In this document: in pieces, positions 1 to 9,016 of the stretch | How positions within the stretch are numbered: the first letter of the stretch is position 1 | How the letters are laid out: each line of letters opens with the position of its first letter | Origin: an uncultured Desulfovibrio sp. | GTDB lineage: Bacteria > Desulfobacterota > Desulfovibrionia > Desulfovibrionales > Desulfovibrionaceae | Assembly: GCF_910584445.1 (NCBI RefSeq) | Contig: NZ_CAJUBO010000030.1 | Location: 1-19,662 of the forward strand | Length of the DNA stretch: 19,662 bases | Direction of reading: 5' to 3' | Position numbers and translations under genes: made by a program | The notes under the pieces: generated by a model | The model's database searches: none | Seen by the model: only the letters and a program-made list of their open reading frames with translations | Told to the model about the DNA's origin: nothing

Positions 1-4
1 TGCC

Positions 5-58
5 GCCGCAAAACCCTTACGGGTTTTGTAGTGTCTACTTTTGCAAGTAGACCCTAGC
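5..58. repeat. Left copy of a 54-bp terminal inverted repeat made of two hairpins
   Basis: This segment is the reverse complement of 19609-19662 with a single mismatch (C at 53). It contains two adjacent stem-loops. The first is CAAAACCC/GGGTTTTG (9-16 and 21-28) around the loop TTAC. The second is GTCTACTT/AAGTAGAC (33-40 and 45-52) around the loop TTGC. The first hairpin, with its A/T-rich outer arms, resembles a bidirectional intrinsic terminator. It lies about 80 bases past the stop of the minus-strand Fe-S operon and could end that transcript. Because the window ends inside both copies, the repeat may be longer than what is visible. It could be a dispersed intergenic repeat or the tip of an insertion sequence. 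No transposase is present to decide. Confidence 0.85.
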
Positions 59-129
59 GCGCGACACAGCCTTTTCCCAAGACGCGCACAGATTTTCCCC
101 ACCACATCGGTGGCAGCACCGGAGGGGCG

Positions 130-732
130 TCAGCGTTTCCCCGTTTCAGGCATTCCCGCGCGCTTCCTGAATTTCAGCTTGCAGATCGCCTGTGTCATGG
201 TGCCCATGGGGCAGAAGGCGCACCAGGTTCTCGGCCTGTACAGGGCCATCATCACAAGGCCGAGAAGAAACGAGGTGAGCATGATGCTGTAAAAGCCAAA
301 ACTGAACTGGGCCGCCCATGCCGGTACGGATGTTTCCGTATATGCCCAGTGCCAGGGGAGCTGGAATGTCCAGAACAGGCTGACGGTCTGCCGCAGGGAG
401 CCTGCCCCGGCGCCCACCAGCCAGGTCTGGAAAAGCATGTTCCCGAAAACCGCCAGAAAAAAGGCCAGAAATCCGTACCTGAACCATGGGGAATACAGCC
501 ACGCGGGTGTCGGCCTGTTCCGCGAGCATTTTAAGTCATGCCCGATTTTCATGCACAACTGGCCGCGTCCGCAAAAATGGTTGCAAAACAGCTTGTTCCC
601 TCCAAAAACGGCAAGAGCAAGAGGGACCAAGAAGTCGATCATTCCCAGCCAGGCGAAAAGGATATTGAAAAACCCCAGGCTGAAATAGAGGAGTGTCCAT
701 AACCACAGATAGTCGTACCAATGTCGCTTCAT
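130..732 (-). CDS. NapH/YccM-like membrane protein with 4Fe-4S binding motifs
   Basis: Integral membrane protein of 200 residues that probably moves electrons across or at the cytoplasmic membrane; its partner is unknown. Hydrophobic segments lie at about residues 8-28, 31-45, 84-106 and 145-165. Two cysteine groups flank the membrane region: C50-x3-C54-x5-C60 (the FCGRGQLC motif) and C171-x2-C174-P-x8-C184 (the CAFCPMGT motif). These are typical of the NapH/NosR/CcoG-like polyferredoxin family, although full NapH and NosR proteins are longer and carry extra ferredoxin domains. The ATG overlaps the stop of the upstream ferredoxin gene as ATGA, so the two are translationally coupled and the ferredoxin may supply the missing domain (inference). 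No clear U-rich terminator follows the stop; the repeat at 5-58 is the nearest hairpin. The family call is firm, the exact role is not. Confidence 0.85.
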   Translation of the reverse strand: MKRHWYDYLWLWTLLYFSLGFFNILFAWLGMIDFLVPLALAVFGGNKLFCNHFCGRGQLCMKIGHDLKCSRNRPTPAWLYSPWFRYGFLAFFLAVFGNMLFQTWLVGAGAGSLRQTVSLFWTFQLPWHWAYTETSVPAWAAQFSFGFYSIMLTSFLLGLVMMALYRPRTWCAFCPMGTMTQAICKLKFRKRAGMPETGKR

Positions 733-941
733 TGCCCGTCCCGCCCTTGCCTCTCCACGAGTTCAATGCAGTTTGCCGGACAGGATGCGGCGCATCTGCC
801 GCAGCCGACGCACACGTCGTCCCTGATCTCGGCCCAGCAGCCATGCATGACCAGAGCGGCGCGGCGGGGACACACAGTTTCACAGGTGCCGCAGGCGACA
901 CAAGTTTTTTGATCGACCCTGGCATGGCGTCTGGATGGCAT
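729..941 (-). CDS. Small 2[4Fe-4S] ferredoxin
   Basis: A 70-residue soluble ferredoxin of the clostridial type. It has two classical cluster motifs: C14-x2-C17-x2-C20-x3-C24-P and C44-x2-C47-x2-C50-x3-C54-P. By family knowledge the first three cysteines of each motif pair with the last cysteine of the other, giving two [4Fe-4S] clusters. There is no signal peptide, so it should be cytoplasmic. The ATG at 941 is preceded by a run of six G, a plausible ribosome binding site. It is the first gene of a two-gene unit with the NapH-like membrane protein, overlapping it by 4 bases, and it probably passes electrons to or from that protein. The PBP1C gene ends 74 bases upstream in the same direction, so co-transcription with pbpC is possible. 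Confidence 0.9.
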   Translation of the reverse strand: MPSRRHARVDQKTCVACGTCETVCPRRAALVMHGCWAEIRDDVCVGCGRCAASCPANCIELVERQGRDGQ

Positions 942-1015
942 CAGTATCCCCCCTTGTCTGCCCGACTCTTTTCCGGCGAACGGCGCGGCGTTCGGTTCCC
1001 GACAGCATGACGGCC

Positions 1016-3373
1016 TCAGGGCAACGGTTCGATGCGACAGACCTGGCGCACGCTCCGTCCCTTGTCATCCACGGCCACCAGTTCCACACGGCCCTGCCCC
1101 ACTGGCGGCCGCCAGAACAGTATCTCGTCAGGCGCGGAAACGCCAAGGTAGTGGGCGCCCGCGAACCAGTGGACGCGCTTCACGTCCGCCTCGGTGGAGG
1201 CCTGGAGAGGTATGCCCCGCCCGCGTGCTCCGGCGTGATGATAGGTGACATGCTTTTTGGGCAGGAGGATGCGCGGCGGCTTTCCCCCGTTCCCGCGACG
1301 GTCGGCGCCCCGGCATTCCGGCAGCCACTCCGGCGGCAACGGCTTGTGTATTCCCGCCTGGGCGAAAATGCGGCGCTGTTCCGTGGACCAGAACTCCCAG
1401 TAAACGGTCGTTGTGCCGCCGGACGCTTCATCGCAGGCCCGAAGCCCGGTGGCCCTGTCGATCAGAAGGGGCCGGAGCACCCCGCTGTCCCGCGTGGGCG
1501 ACACTCCGGGGATGAACAGCGTTTCCGCCGTATCGGCGCAGCGTGAAATATCCAGATCCCCCGTGGCCGCACAAACCTGAAGCGTGACGATGTTCAGCTC
1601 CCGCTCGGCATCCCGCAAGCGGTCGCGCAGGGGCTGCCGCGCCGCCACGCCACGGCCGATCTCCATAAAGAGCGGCAGGGCCGCCTCCGCGCCCACAAGC
1701 CGTGGATCGGCGCTGTTGTCAAAATTCCCCACCCAGACCACAAGCACATAGTCCCCGAAGGACCCGGCCGTCCAGGCATCACGAAAGCCATTGGAGGTGC
1801 CCGTCTTGCAACGGACGGGAAGGGCGGTCCCGCCCATGCCCGCAAGGACCAGATCCTCGCGCTCCAGCATGCGCAATGCCACATGGGCCGCTTCGGGAGA
1901 AAGCAGCCGCCGTGGCGGTTCCCGCCGGTCATCCGATGTCAGCCGCAAGGGCTGCCACAGGCCCTGGTTGAGCAACATGGCGTAAAGGCCGGCCAGTTCG
2001 CGCGGGGAAACTTCCGCCCCACCCAGAACGAGGGCAAGCCCGTAGTGTTCGGGACCCTGCGCCAGCCGCACCCCGGCCTTGCGTAAAAATCCGTACAGGC
2101 CGGGCCGGCGCAGTTGCTCCGCAAGGGTAATGGCGGGCAGGTTGCGGCTGGAGCGGAGCGCCTCGCGCGCGGGCAGCGGCCCGCGAAAGCCCTTGTCGAA
2201 ATTTTCCGGATCATAGCCGCCAAAGGAACGGGGGCTGTCATTCAAAAGGGTCATGGGATGAATGAGTCCTTCTTCCAGCGCCAGGGCATAGATGAAGGGC
2301 TTGAGCGTCGAACCGGGCGAACGCCGGGCGCGGGTGCCATCCACCTGCCCGGAAATGGCCGCCGAAAAAAAATCCGCCGAACCGGCCAAGGCACGGACCT
2401 GCATGGTCGGCGCATGGACAAGGATGGCGGCGGCATTGGTGATGCCATACCGGTACCCGCGCGCCGCATGGACAGCCAGGGTCTCTTCCAGCAGGCGCTG
2501 AAGACCGGGCGCAATGCATGTCTGGACCGTGCCGCCTCCCCCCGGACCATCCCCCAGGAGTTCCGTGACAAGATGCGGCGCGCCGAACGGCAACCGGGCC
2601 GGAGAGCGCACGCGCAACGGTGGCACCAGCGCCTCCGGACCCGATCCGGAAAGCTCCCGCTCAAGCCGCGCCCGTGCCGCCTGGAACTCCGTGCCGCCTG
2701 CCGGGGCGCGCCGCACGGGATTCTGCGGCACCACAGCCAGGGCGTGACACTCAAGCTCGCTCAGCCGGGCAGCCGTTTTGCCGAAATAGATGCGGGCCGC
2801 AGCTTCGATGCCCTCGATATTCCCCCCGTAGGGGGCGAGGTTGAAATAGGCCTCCAGCAATTCCTGCTTGGTATGGTGCCGCTCCAGCAACAGGGCCGCC
2901 CAGATCTGGCGCAGCTTTCCCGAAAGGCTCGCGGTACGCAGCCCAAGGCGCAGCCGCGCCACCTGCATGCTGATGGTCGAGGCGCCCAGACGCCGCGAAC
3001 CGCCCAGCCAGGTCTGCGCCGCGGCCCGGAGCAGGGAAAACGGGTTGACGCCCGGATGCAGAAAAAAATACCTGTCCTCATAGTGGAGCAGCGCGCGCAC
3101 GGCTTCGGGCGCCACGGCATCCAGCCCCACCCGCAGGCGGTATCTGCCGTCCTCCGCAAGGCGCAGGCGCAGGATGCCGCCCTCCGCGTCAAGCGCCACG
3201 CGGCCGAAGGGAACGCCCTCCAGCAGGGGCGGCGGCGTCACCAGCCCCAGAGCCGCATACGCGAGGAGGAGCACCGCCAGGCCCGCCAGCGCCGGCAGGA
3301 GGCAGCGTCGCGGGCGCCTGATCATGGCCGCGGCATGCGTCGCCCGACGGAAAAGCGCCGTGCCGATGTTCAC
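1016..3373 (-). CDS. pbpC: Penicillin-binding protein 1C, bifunctional peptidoglycan glycosyltransferase/transpeptidase
   Basis: Class A penicillin-binding protein that polymerises lipid II and cross-links peptidoglycan in the periplasm. With the chosen start it has 785 residues. An uncleaved membrane anchor lies at about 24-45. The GT51 domain follows, with catalytic Glu99 in YEDRYFFLHPG and the GASTISMQ motif at 130-137. The transpeptidase domain has the SxxK motif S355-TLK, SRN at 409-411 and KTGT at 523-526. A C-terminal extension from about 600 matches the PBP1C-type tail. The start used is a GTG 25 bases after the alpha-2-macroglobulin stop, with a strong GGGGAG site 5 bases ahead. The frame stays open to a start at 3454, which would overlap the upstream gene by 56 bases and lacks a good site. 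An ATG at 3325 also lacks one. Adjacency to an alpha-2-macroglobulin is the classic pbpC arrangement. Confidence 0.93.
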   Translation of the reverse strand: MNIGTALFRRATHAAAMIRRPRRCLLPALAGLAVLLLAYAALGLVTPPPLLEGVPFGRVALDAEGGILRLRLAEDGRYRLRVGLDAVAPEAVRALLHYEDRYFFLHPGVNPFSLLRAAAQTWLGGSRRLGASTISMQVARLRLGLRTASLSGKLRQIWAALLLERHHTKQELLEAYFNLAPYGGNIEGIEAAARIYFGKTAARLSELECHALAVVPQNPVRRAPAGGTEFQAARARLERELSGSGPEALVPPLRVRSPARLPFGAPHLVTELLGDGPGGGGTVQTCIAPGLQRLLEETLAVHAARGYRYGITNAAAILVHAPTMQVRALAGSADFFSAAISGQVDGTRARRSPGSTLKPFIYALALEEGLIHPMTLLNDSPRSFGGYDPENFDKGFRGPLPAREALRSSRNLPAITLAEQLRRPGLYGFLRKAGVRLAQGPEHYGLALVLGGAEVSPRELAGLYAMLLNQGLWQPLRLTSDDRREPPRRLLSPEAAHVALRMLEREDLVLAGMGGTALPVRCKTGTSNGFRDAWTAGSFGDYVLVVWVGNFDNSADPRLVGAEAALPLFMEIGRGVAARQPLRDRLRDAERELNIVTLQVCAATGDLDISRCADTAETLFIPGVSPTRDSGVLRPLLIDRATGLRACDEASGGTTTVYWEFWSTEQRRIFAQAGIHKPLPPEWLPECRGADRRGNGGKPPRILLPKKHVTYHHAGARGRGIPLQASTEADVKRVHWFAGAHYLGVSAPDEILFWRPPVGQGRVELVAVDDKGRSVRQVCRIEPLP

Positions 3374-3378
3374 GGCAG

Positions 3379-3384
3379 CTCCCC
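3379..3384 (-). promoter_or_regulatory. Ribosome binding site that supports the pbpC GTG start
   Basis: Read on the minus strand this is GGGGAG, placed 5 bases before a GTG at 3373. It lies in the short gap after the alpha-2-macroglobulin stop at 3399. The in-frame start candidates at 3454 and 3325 have nothing comparable. Confidence 0.6.
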
Positions 3385-3398
3385 ATGGGGATCTTCGT

Positions 3399-6300
3399 TC
3401 ATGGCCGTACCTCGATCGCGCCTGCCGCGCCGTGCCCGTATTTCGCCTGCTCATACATGGCCTGCCCGTGGATGGGCGGAACGGCGAACGCGCCGCGATT
3501 CACCGCGCGGATGCGATAGGTGAAGACCAGCGGCTCACTGGTAAGATCCGCGAACAGGAGCAGGCGATCCTCGCGCCGGTCCGCAAGCCTGACACCGGGG
3601 GGAAGCGGCGCGCCCTCCCCGTTTGCGGCAAGGACCATTTCAAAGCCCCCGGGCAGGAGATCGCTGATGACGCACTCCGCAAGCCGCGCCTCCATGGCGC
3701 GGGCCGTGATCCTGACCGTCACCACCTCGCCCTGGCGGACGGACTGGAGGGGGCGGCCCGCCGCATCAAGATAGACGCGGCTGACTTCAATGCCATGGCT
3801 CCGGGCCTCAGCGGGGGGAGTGCGGCCAAATCCCGTGGTCGCCACCTGCCAGTAGAGCGGCGGCGCGTCCGGCGCCATCTCCACTCCGTAGCGGCGGCAC
3901 AGGGGCACCGCCAGTCGGAGCAGGGCGCCTTGGGCACGCATTTCCCCGGGTTCGCCGCCTTGCACGCAGGCAAGCCGTGTCGCGCCCATGTCCGGCGCGG
4001 CGGCGCCGCCCAGCGCCAGAAGCGCCCGAATGCCCTGGCTTGCCGAAAAGGTGGCGAAACTCCCGCGTATGAGCGCCTGCTCCGTGGCCGCAAAAAAGGC
4101 GGCCTTTTCCTGCGGGCCGCAGAGATGCGGGAATGAGCGCGCGAGGACAGTCATGTACAAGGCCTGCTGGGCGTATCCATCAAACCAGCCTTCCGCCGCG
4201 CATGTCGGGCTGACCAGTTCCACCGTGGGGCGCATGTGCAGCTCGCGCTGGCTCGCGGCCACCAGAACGGCCGTGATGTCCGAGCGCCAGCCGGGTATCT
4301 GGCGTTCCTCCAGCGCCATGAGCAGATTTTCCAAAAGCTGGGTCGTGATGCGTCCTTCCCGGGTCAGGACCCAGATGCCGTAGGCGGCGGTCCGCGCCGC
4401 CGCAAGCGTGGACTCGTTGAGCGCACAGCCCCGTTCCACGGCATCGCAGAGAGGCTCCAGCAGGTCCTCCGTCCCGGTGGCGCCTGTTTCGCGCAGGGTG
4501 AGCAGAAAATCCACCGCATAGGCCGTGAGCAGCTTGTCCGCGGGCGCATCAGGCCACAAGCCGACGCCGTTTCCTCCCGTGCCCGCGGAACGGCTGCGGA
4601 TGGCGCCAATGGCATCGCCGATGGGGTCCCCGGCGGTCGCCGCCCCTTCCCCCGCGCCGGTGGACATTGGCGGATACTGCCGCAGGAGCAGGGCGGCAAA
4701 GGCCCGGCTCACCAGTTGCTCGGTGCAGCCATACGGCCAGGATTCCAGATAGGCGGCGAAGCCGCGCGCCAGCGGCAGGGGCAACGCGGAAACCGCAAGT
4801 TCGCTCGCGGCGCCAGCGGCATAGACGTCACGCCCTTCCGGCAGCAGGGCCGAGCGCTCGAGAACACCGGCCTGAAGGGTCGTTGCCAGCGGAGAGGCCG
4901 GGCGCACGGAGAGGGAGACACTCCGTGTCGTGGCCGTATCACCGCTGTACACGCTGAAATGCACCTCCGCCGCGCCCGGCGTTTCCAGCGCCCGCATCCG
5001 GAAGGGAACGACGGTTTCCGCGCCGGCCGCCACCGTGAGCCGCTCCGGCAGCGGCTCCTCAAAAGTCAGGGAATCGTCCGCCCGCGCCGCAAGCGTCACC
5101 TCCGCGGCCCTGTCGGAGGTATTGGCAAGGATGAGCGCGCCCTCGAAGACATCCCCGGGCGACACGGCGAGCGGCAGCCGGGGCGTCAGCACCAGGGGAG
5201 CCGTCACCACGGACGTGAGGGCGGCCGAACCCGCAGCGGCATCGGCAACGCCCACGGCCATGATCCGCAAGGTGCCGGTATAATAGGCGGGCAGGGGGAT
5301 CTCCACCGGCCGCGCTTGCGGACCCACGTCCACAAGCGCTGACCAGGTGGCTACCGGCGGCTCGTTCCGGCGCTTGAACGGATTCTGGAACCGCGCGCCA
5401 AAGGGCGCGCCCGCCATGCCACCGCCAAAGGCGGAAATGCGCCTGGCAAGGCGGGCATGGTCGGGCATGAGCAGGTCAAGCGCCTGGAGCGTTTTCACCT
5501 CCAGCGCGCGATCTTCAAGCAGGGCGGCAAGGGGCGCGGGCGTTGCGGACCGCGTGAGCTGGAGCACCCCCTCATCCACAGCGAAAATCACGGCTTTGCC
5601 CTTTTTCCCGGCGCGCGCCTCCACGCGCAACGTGGTCCCCGGCAGGACCGTTTCCGGCGCGCTGAGCCGAAGATCCATGTCGCGCGCGCTGATGCCCGCG
5701 CTGAACGGGGCCACGGCGAAGCAGTGCGGCGACATATAGATCGCCGGCGAGTCCGGCGAACGGGTGAAGGAAACATTGACGTAGCCGCGCCCTTCAAATC
5801 CCTCGGGAATGACGATGCGTTCCACCCTGTCGCCCGCCGGGGCCTCAAACCAGGCGAATGCCGCGACGCCTTCGCGTTCAAGGGTTATCAGACCGGTGCC
5901 CGCGTACGGCAACGAAAGCGAAAGAGCGATGCTTTCCCCGGCCGCATACCGTTCCCTGTCCAGCCGCAGACGCAAACGGGCGGCAGCCGGCAGGGCGTCC
6001 GGGGCTTCTGGGCGCTCGCCCGCCACGGCATACGGCACCGAGGCAAGCACTGCCCCCGACGCATCGCGCACGGTCAGCAGATACTCTCCGGCTTCATCGA
6101 CCGGCAGCGAAAAGCGCAGCCCGCTTTCCGGAATGGCATGCCGCACAGTGGTGGACGCCGCATCCACGGGCACTTCATCATAGCGATACCCGCCGTTGCC
6201 GTCGGAGACCAGACTTGTGACATAACGGCGCGCGGCAACGGAAAACTCCAGCCCTTCCAGAGAGACCCGGCGCAGTTCCGGATCAACGGCAAGAAACTCA

Positions 6301-9002
6301 AGCTCCGCCCGCTGCCCCTGGGGAATGAAGTCCAGATTGGTCAGCGCGCCCACCGGGCGATACCCGACCATCCGGGTCAGGGGGGAGGCAAGAAAGCTCC
6401 CCGTGCCCAGCGTCGCCCTGCCGCCGTCCGCCTCAAATCCCTCAGCGGCAACGGCAACGCGCACCGAGGCGCCCCCGAGCATGTCCGCGGGCAACGGCAC
6501 GGCAGCCGTGCCATCCGGCCCGGTCACGACCTCGGGCAGACGGCGCTCCTGCGGACGGCCTGTGAAGCGGGCGGCATCGGTGAAAACATAGCCCTCATAC
6601 CCCGTGAACCGGAACTCCGCCGGCGCCAGCGCCACACGCGCCCGGACCTTGCGGCCCGCGGCGGGCGCGCCGTAAAGATTCCGCAAGGCCACGGTGACAG
6701 CGGCGGCGGTATCGTCCGTCACCGGCAGCCAGCCCTTTCTTGTGGGCACGCCCACATGGAGCCGCAGCGTTTCGGGCTGGAACTCCTCCACCCGCACGGC
6801 GGCAGAGCCGAGCACCTCCCGGGAACCGGCCGGGCGCACATCCAAGGTATAGGTGCCGCTGGCAGCGCCCTCGGGCGCCATCCAGTCCAGAAGCGCCATG
6901 CCGTATTCCCCGGCGGGAAAATCGCGCCTCAGGACGACTGCACCGCGCGGGTCGCGCATTTCCGCGCGCAAGGGCAGGTCGGCGGGAACGCAGGCAAAAT
7001 CCGCGCGGCGCGTGATGCATCCGAAATGCAGGGTCTCTCCCGGCCGATAGATGCCGCGCTGGCTGAACACATAGGCAATAAGGCCGCCAGGAGCGGAATG
7101 CCGGCCGCCCACAGGAAATTCCGAATACTTCGCTTCCCTCGTGGCATCCTCCAGGGGCAGCCACGCAAGATCGCCGTTCGATTCCGCCACAGCGGCCACC
7201 GGGCGCGCCTCCCGGCGAAGGCCCGACAGGGAGGGGAACGCCACATGCCCGCGTCCGTCGGTCCTGCCCTGGGCCACGGGGCGGCCATTGGTCCCGAGGA
7301 TGCTGACCATGGCGCCGTCCACGGCGGTGCCCCCGGAGAGGGAATGGACAAAGCAGGTGAAGTCGCCAAGGGGCGCGCGCTTGACCATAAGCCCCAGATC
7401 CGTTGCCAGGACGAGGCGCGAAACCGTCGCGACCTCCTTGCCATTGCGGACCCCGATAAGCTGCACGCGCATGAGGCTGCTCCCGTCGGCGCCGCGCCTG
7501 TCCAGGACCGGCCCGAGGTCCAGAGCCGTGAACTGCGCCTCCCCGGGCGCGGCCGGCGCCAGGGGAAGCTCGCCCTCCGCGCTGGAACTTACGACATCCA
7601 TCTCCAGCCCCGCGCGCCCCAGCGGGGCATCAAACGCCGCCCCGGAACCGGCCGCCAGCAACGCCAGAAAAGGCTCGCGCGTTTGCTGGACGCGCCAGCG
7701 CACGGCATCGAGGTCCGTTGCGTAAATATCCAGAAGGCGCTTGCCGGAAAGCGGCAGCACATTGCCGGGCTGAAGAAAGCCCAGTGCGGCGTCGCGCGGG
7801 TGCGCGCGCAAAACCTTGCGCCAGGGCCGTTCCAGCGTATGTCCCGAGGCGGAAGCGCACCCCTTGCCCACCGTCACCAGCACATAGCTGCCGGAAGTGA
7901 CGGCAGGCAGACGGAAACGCAGTTTCGCAAGCGGGGCGTCGTCCTTTTCCAGCGCTTCCGGCGTCAACCTGCGGCCGCGCTCCAGGGCCGCGGCGGGAAC
8001 CGCCGGTGCGGACTCCCAATCACAGGGGCGCGCGGCTTCCTGCGAGGCAAAGATGGGCAGTTCCCGGACCTCAAGGTGTCGGAGCACTTCTTCCGGCCGC
8101 GCGTACAGCGACGCCTCAAGCTGGAGCACATACCCGCGGTCAAGCTCCTCGTCCAGGTGTTCCTCCACCCGTGCCGCCGTGATGTGGAAAAGGGTGTCCG
8201 TACCCGGGATGTTCTGGCGAAAAACGGTCCCCTTTGCCTGTCCGGACGGCGGAAAAACCACCGGCTTGCCGTCGTCGAGTCCGAACTGTCCCAGACCGCC
8301 GACAGTGATGCGCGCCTCGCCGCCCCGCTCGGGAAGCCGGAGCACGGGCCAGGAAAGATTGACCGCGTCCCGTTCCTGGTTCCAGACCATTTCCGGCTGC
8401 CCGAAACGCGCACCGGCAGGAGCGGCAAGCGTGATGTCCGGCGCGCCGGCGCCCACGGGATAATTGAATTCCAGCGACGCCGAAAGGCGATGCCCGGCCC
8501 TGGGCGCAGGGTCTGTCCAGAAGTGGCTGCCCACCAGACGCACGCTCAACGGCGGGGTGGTCAGGGAAAGCCGCAGCTTGTCCAGGACAACGGAGGGCGG
8601 CAGGGGCAGATCCTCCAGGTCCGCGCGGTACGCTGTGCCGGGCCGGATGGCCGCGCCCTCGGCGGGCACGAACCGCAGGGTGGCGCTGTCACGCCATTGC
8701 CAGTGCCCCGGCACCTCGGGAGAAAGACGGATGCCCGTCGCCGTGTCGCCGGGCCGGCCCAGGGCGGTGGCGCATCTGACGCGCCATTTGCCGCCGTAGG
8801 CGGCCCGGCAACGGGATTCGTCCGGTCGCAGGAGGATGTCCAGACCTTCCTGCCAGGGATAATTGGCGGTCAGGGTCGCCGCGCGGTATGCCGGTTCCCT
8901 TGCCGTGGCCGCATGCGCGCCCGGCGCAGCGGCAACGGCGAGGAAAAGGCAGACAAGCAGGGCAAGGGCCGGAACGGAAACGGATCCTGGATACTGACGC
9001 AT
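3399..9002 (-). CDS. Secreted bacterial alpha-2-macroglobulin (YfhM/MagC type) with thioester motif
   Basis: Very large protein (1867 residues) of the bacterial alpha-2-macroglobulin family. These act as periplasmic protease traps: cleavage of a bait region exposes a thioester that bonds to the attacking protease. The thioester motif is C1426-T-E-Q1429 in a PYGCTEQL context. The conserved RGIYRPGE stretch is at about 649-656, within the macroglobulin-like beta domains. The N-terminus is a Sec signal peptide ending near AHA at 31. There is no lipobox, whereas E. coli YfhM is a lipoprotein. The chosen ATG has GAGG 6 bases upstream and places the signal peptide at the very start. The reading frame continues upstream to 9164, but that stretch is not signal-like and overlaps the GT9 gene. 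The gene is followed directly by pbpC, the usual partner for peptidoglycan repair. Confidence 0.93.
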   Translation of the reverse strand: MRQYPGSVSVPALALLVCLFLAVAAAPGAHAATAREPAYRAATLTANYPWQEGLDILLRPDESRCRAAYGGKWRVRCATALGRPGDTATGIRLSPEVPGHWQWRDSATLRFVPAEGAAIRPGTAYRADLEDLPLPPSVVLDKLRLSLTTPPLSVRLVGSHFWTDPAPRAGHRLSASLEFNYPVGAGAPDITLAAPAGARFGQPEMVWNQERDAVNLSWPVLRLPERGGEARITVGGLGQFGLDDGKPVVFPPSGQAKGTVFRQNIPGTDTLFHITAARVEEHLDEELDRGYVLQLEASLYARPEEVLRHLEVRELPIFASQEAARPCDWESAPAVPAAALERGRRLTPEALEKDDAPLAKLRFRLPAVTSGSYVLVTVGKGCASASGHTLERPWRKVLRAHPRDAALGFLQPGNVLPLSGKRLLDIYATDLDAVRWRVQQTREPFLALLAAGSGAAFDAPLGRAGLEMDVVSSSAEGELPLAPAAPGEAQFTALDLGPVLDRRGADGSSLMRVQLIGVRNGKEVATVSRLVLATDLGLMVKRAPLGDFTCFVHSLSGGTAVDGAMVSILGTNGRPVAQGRTDGRGHVAFPSLSGLRREARPVAAVAESNGDLAWLPLEDATREAKYSEFPVGGRHSAPGGLIAYVFSQRGIYRPGETLHFGCITRRADFACVPADLPLRAEMRDPRGAVVLRRDFPAGEYGMALLDWMAPEGAASGTYTLDVRPAGSREVLGSAAVRVEEFQPETLRLHVGVPTRKGWLPVTDDTAAAVTVALRNLYGAPAAGRKVRARVALAPAEFRFTGYEGYVFTDAARFTGRPQERRLPEVVTGPDGTAAVPLPADMLGGASVRVAVAAEGFEADGGRATLGTGSFLASPLTRMVGYRPVGALTNLDFIPQGQRAELEFLAVDPELRRVSLEGLEFSVAARRYVTSLVSDGNGGYRYDEVPVDAASTTVRHAIPESGLRFSLPVDEAGEYLLTVRDASGAVLASVPYAVAGERPEAPDALPAAARLRLRLDRERYAAGESIALSLSLPYAGTGLITLEREGVAAFAWFEAPAGDRVERIVIPEGFEGRGYVNVSFTRSPDSPAIYMSPHCFAVAPFSAGISARDMDLRLSAPETVLPGTTLRVEARAGKKGKAVIFAVDEGVLQLTRSATPAPLAALLEDRALEVKTLQALDLLMPDHARLARRISAFGGGMAGAPFGARFQNPFKRRNEPPVATWSALVDVGPQARPVEIPLPAYYTGTLRIMAVGVADAAAGSAALTSVVTAPLVLTPRLPLAVSPGDVFEGALILANTSDRAAEVTLAARADDSLTFEEPLPERLTVAAGAETVVPFRMRALETPGAAEVHFSVYSGDTATTRSVSLSVRPASPLATTLQAGVLERSALLPEGRDVYAAGAASELAVSALPLPLARGFAAYLESWPYGCTEQLVSRAFAALLLRQYPPMSTGAGEGAATAGDPIGDAIGAIRSRSAGTGGNGVGLWPDAPADKLLTAYAVDFLLTLRETGATGTEDLLEPLCDAVERGCALNESTLAAARTAAYGIWVLTREGRITTQLLENLLMALEERQIPGWRSDITAVLVAASQRELHMRPTVELVSPTCAAEGWFDGYAQQALYMTVLARSFPHLCGPQEKAAFFAATEQALIRGSFATFSASQGIRALLALGGAAAPDMGATRLACVQGGEPGEMRAQGALLRLAVPLCRRYGVEMAPDAPPLYWQVATTGFGRTPPAEARSHGIEVSRVYLDAAGRPLQSVRQGEVVTVRITARAMEARLAECVISDLLPGGFEMVLAANGEGAPLPPGVRLADRREDRLLLFADLTSEPLVFTYRIRAVNRGAFAVPPIHGQAMYEQAKYGHGAAGAIEVRP

Positions 9003-9008
9003 ATGCAG

Positions 9009-9012
9009 CCTC
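9009..9012 (-). promoter_or_regulatory. Ribosome binding site for the alpha-2-macroglobulin gene
   Basis: GAGG on the minus strand, 6 bases before the ATG at 9002. It favours this start, immediately ahead of the signal peptide, over the longer reading frame that opens at 9164. Confidence 0.55.
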
Positions 9013-9016
9013 GAAC

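Noticed and set aside
99..125. Hairpin CCACC/GGTGG downstream of the NapH-like gene as a terminator
   Set aside because: The stem is 5 bp and the following minus-strand bases are G/A-rich with no T-run. The repeat at 5-58 is a better candidate for ending the transcript.
942..1015. CGAACG/CGTTCG stem between pbpC and the ferredoxin gene as a terminator
   Set aside because: Six base pairs without any T-run. It does not separate the two genes convincingly, so co-transcription remains possible.
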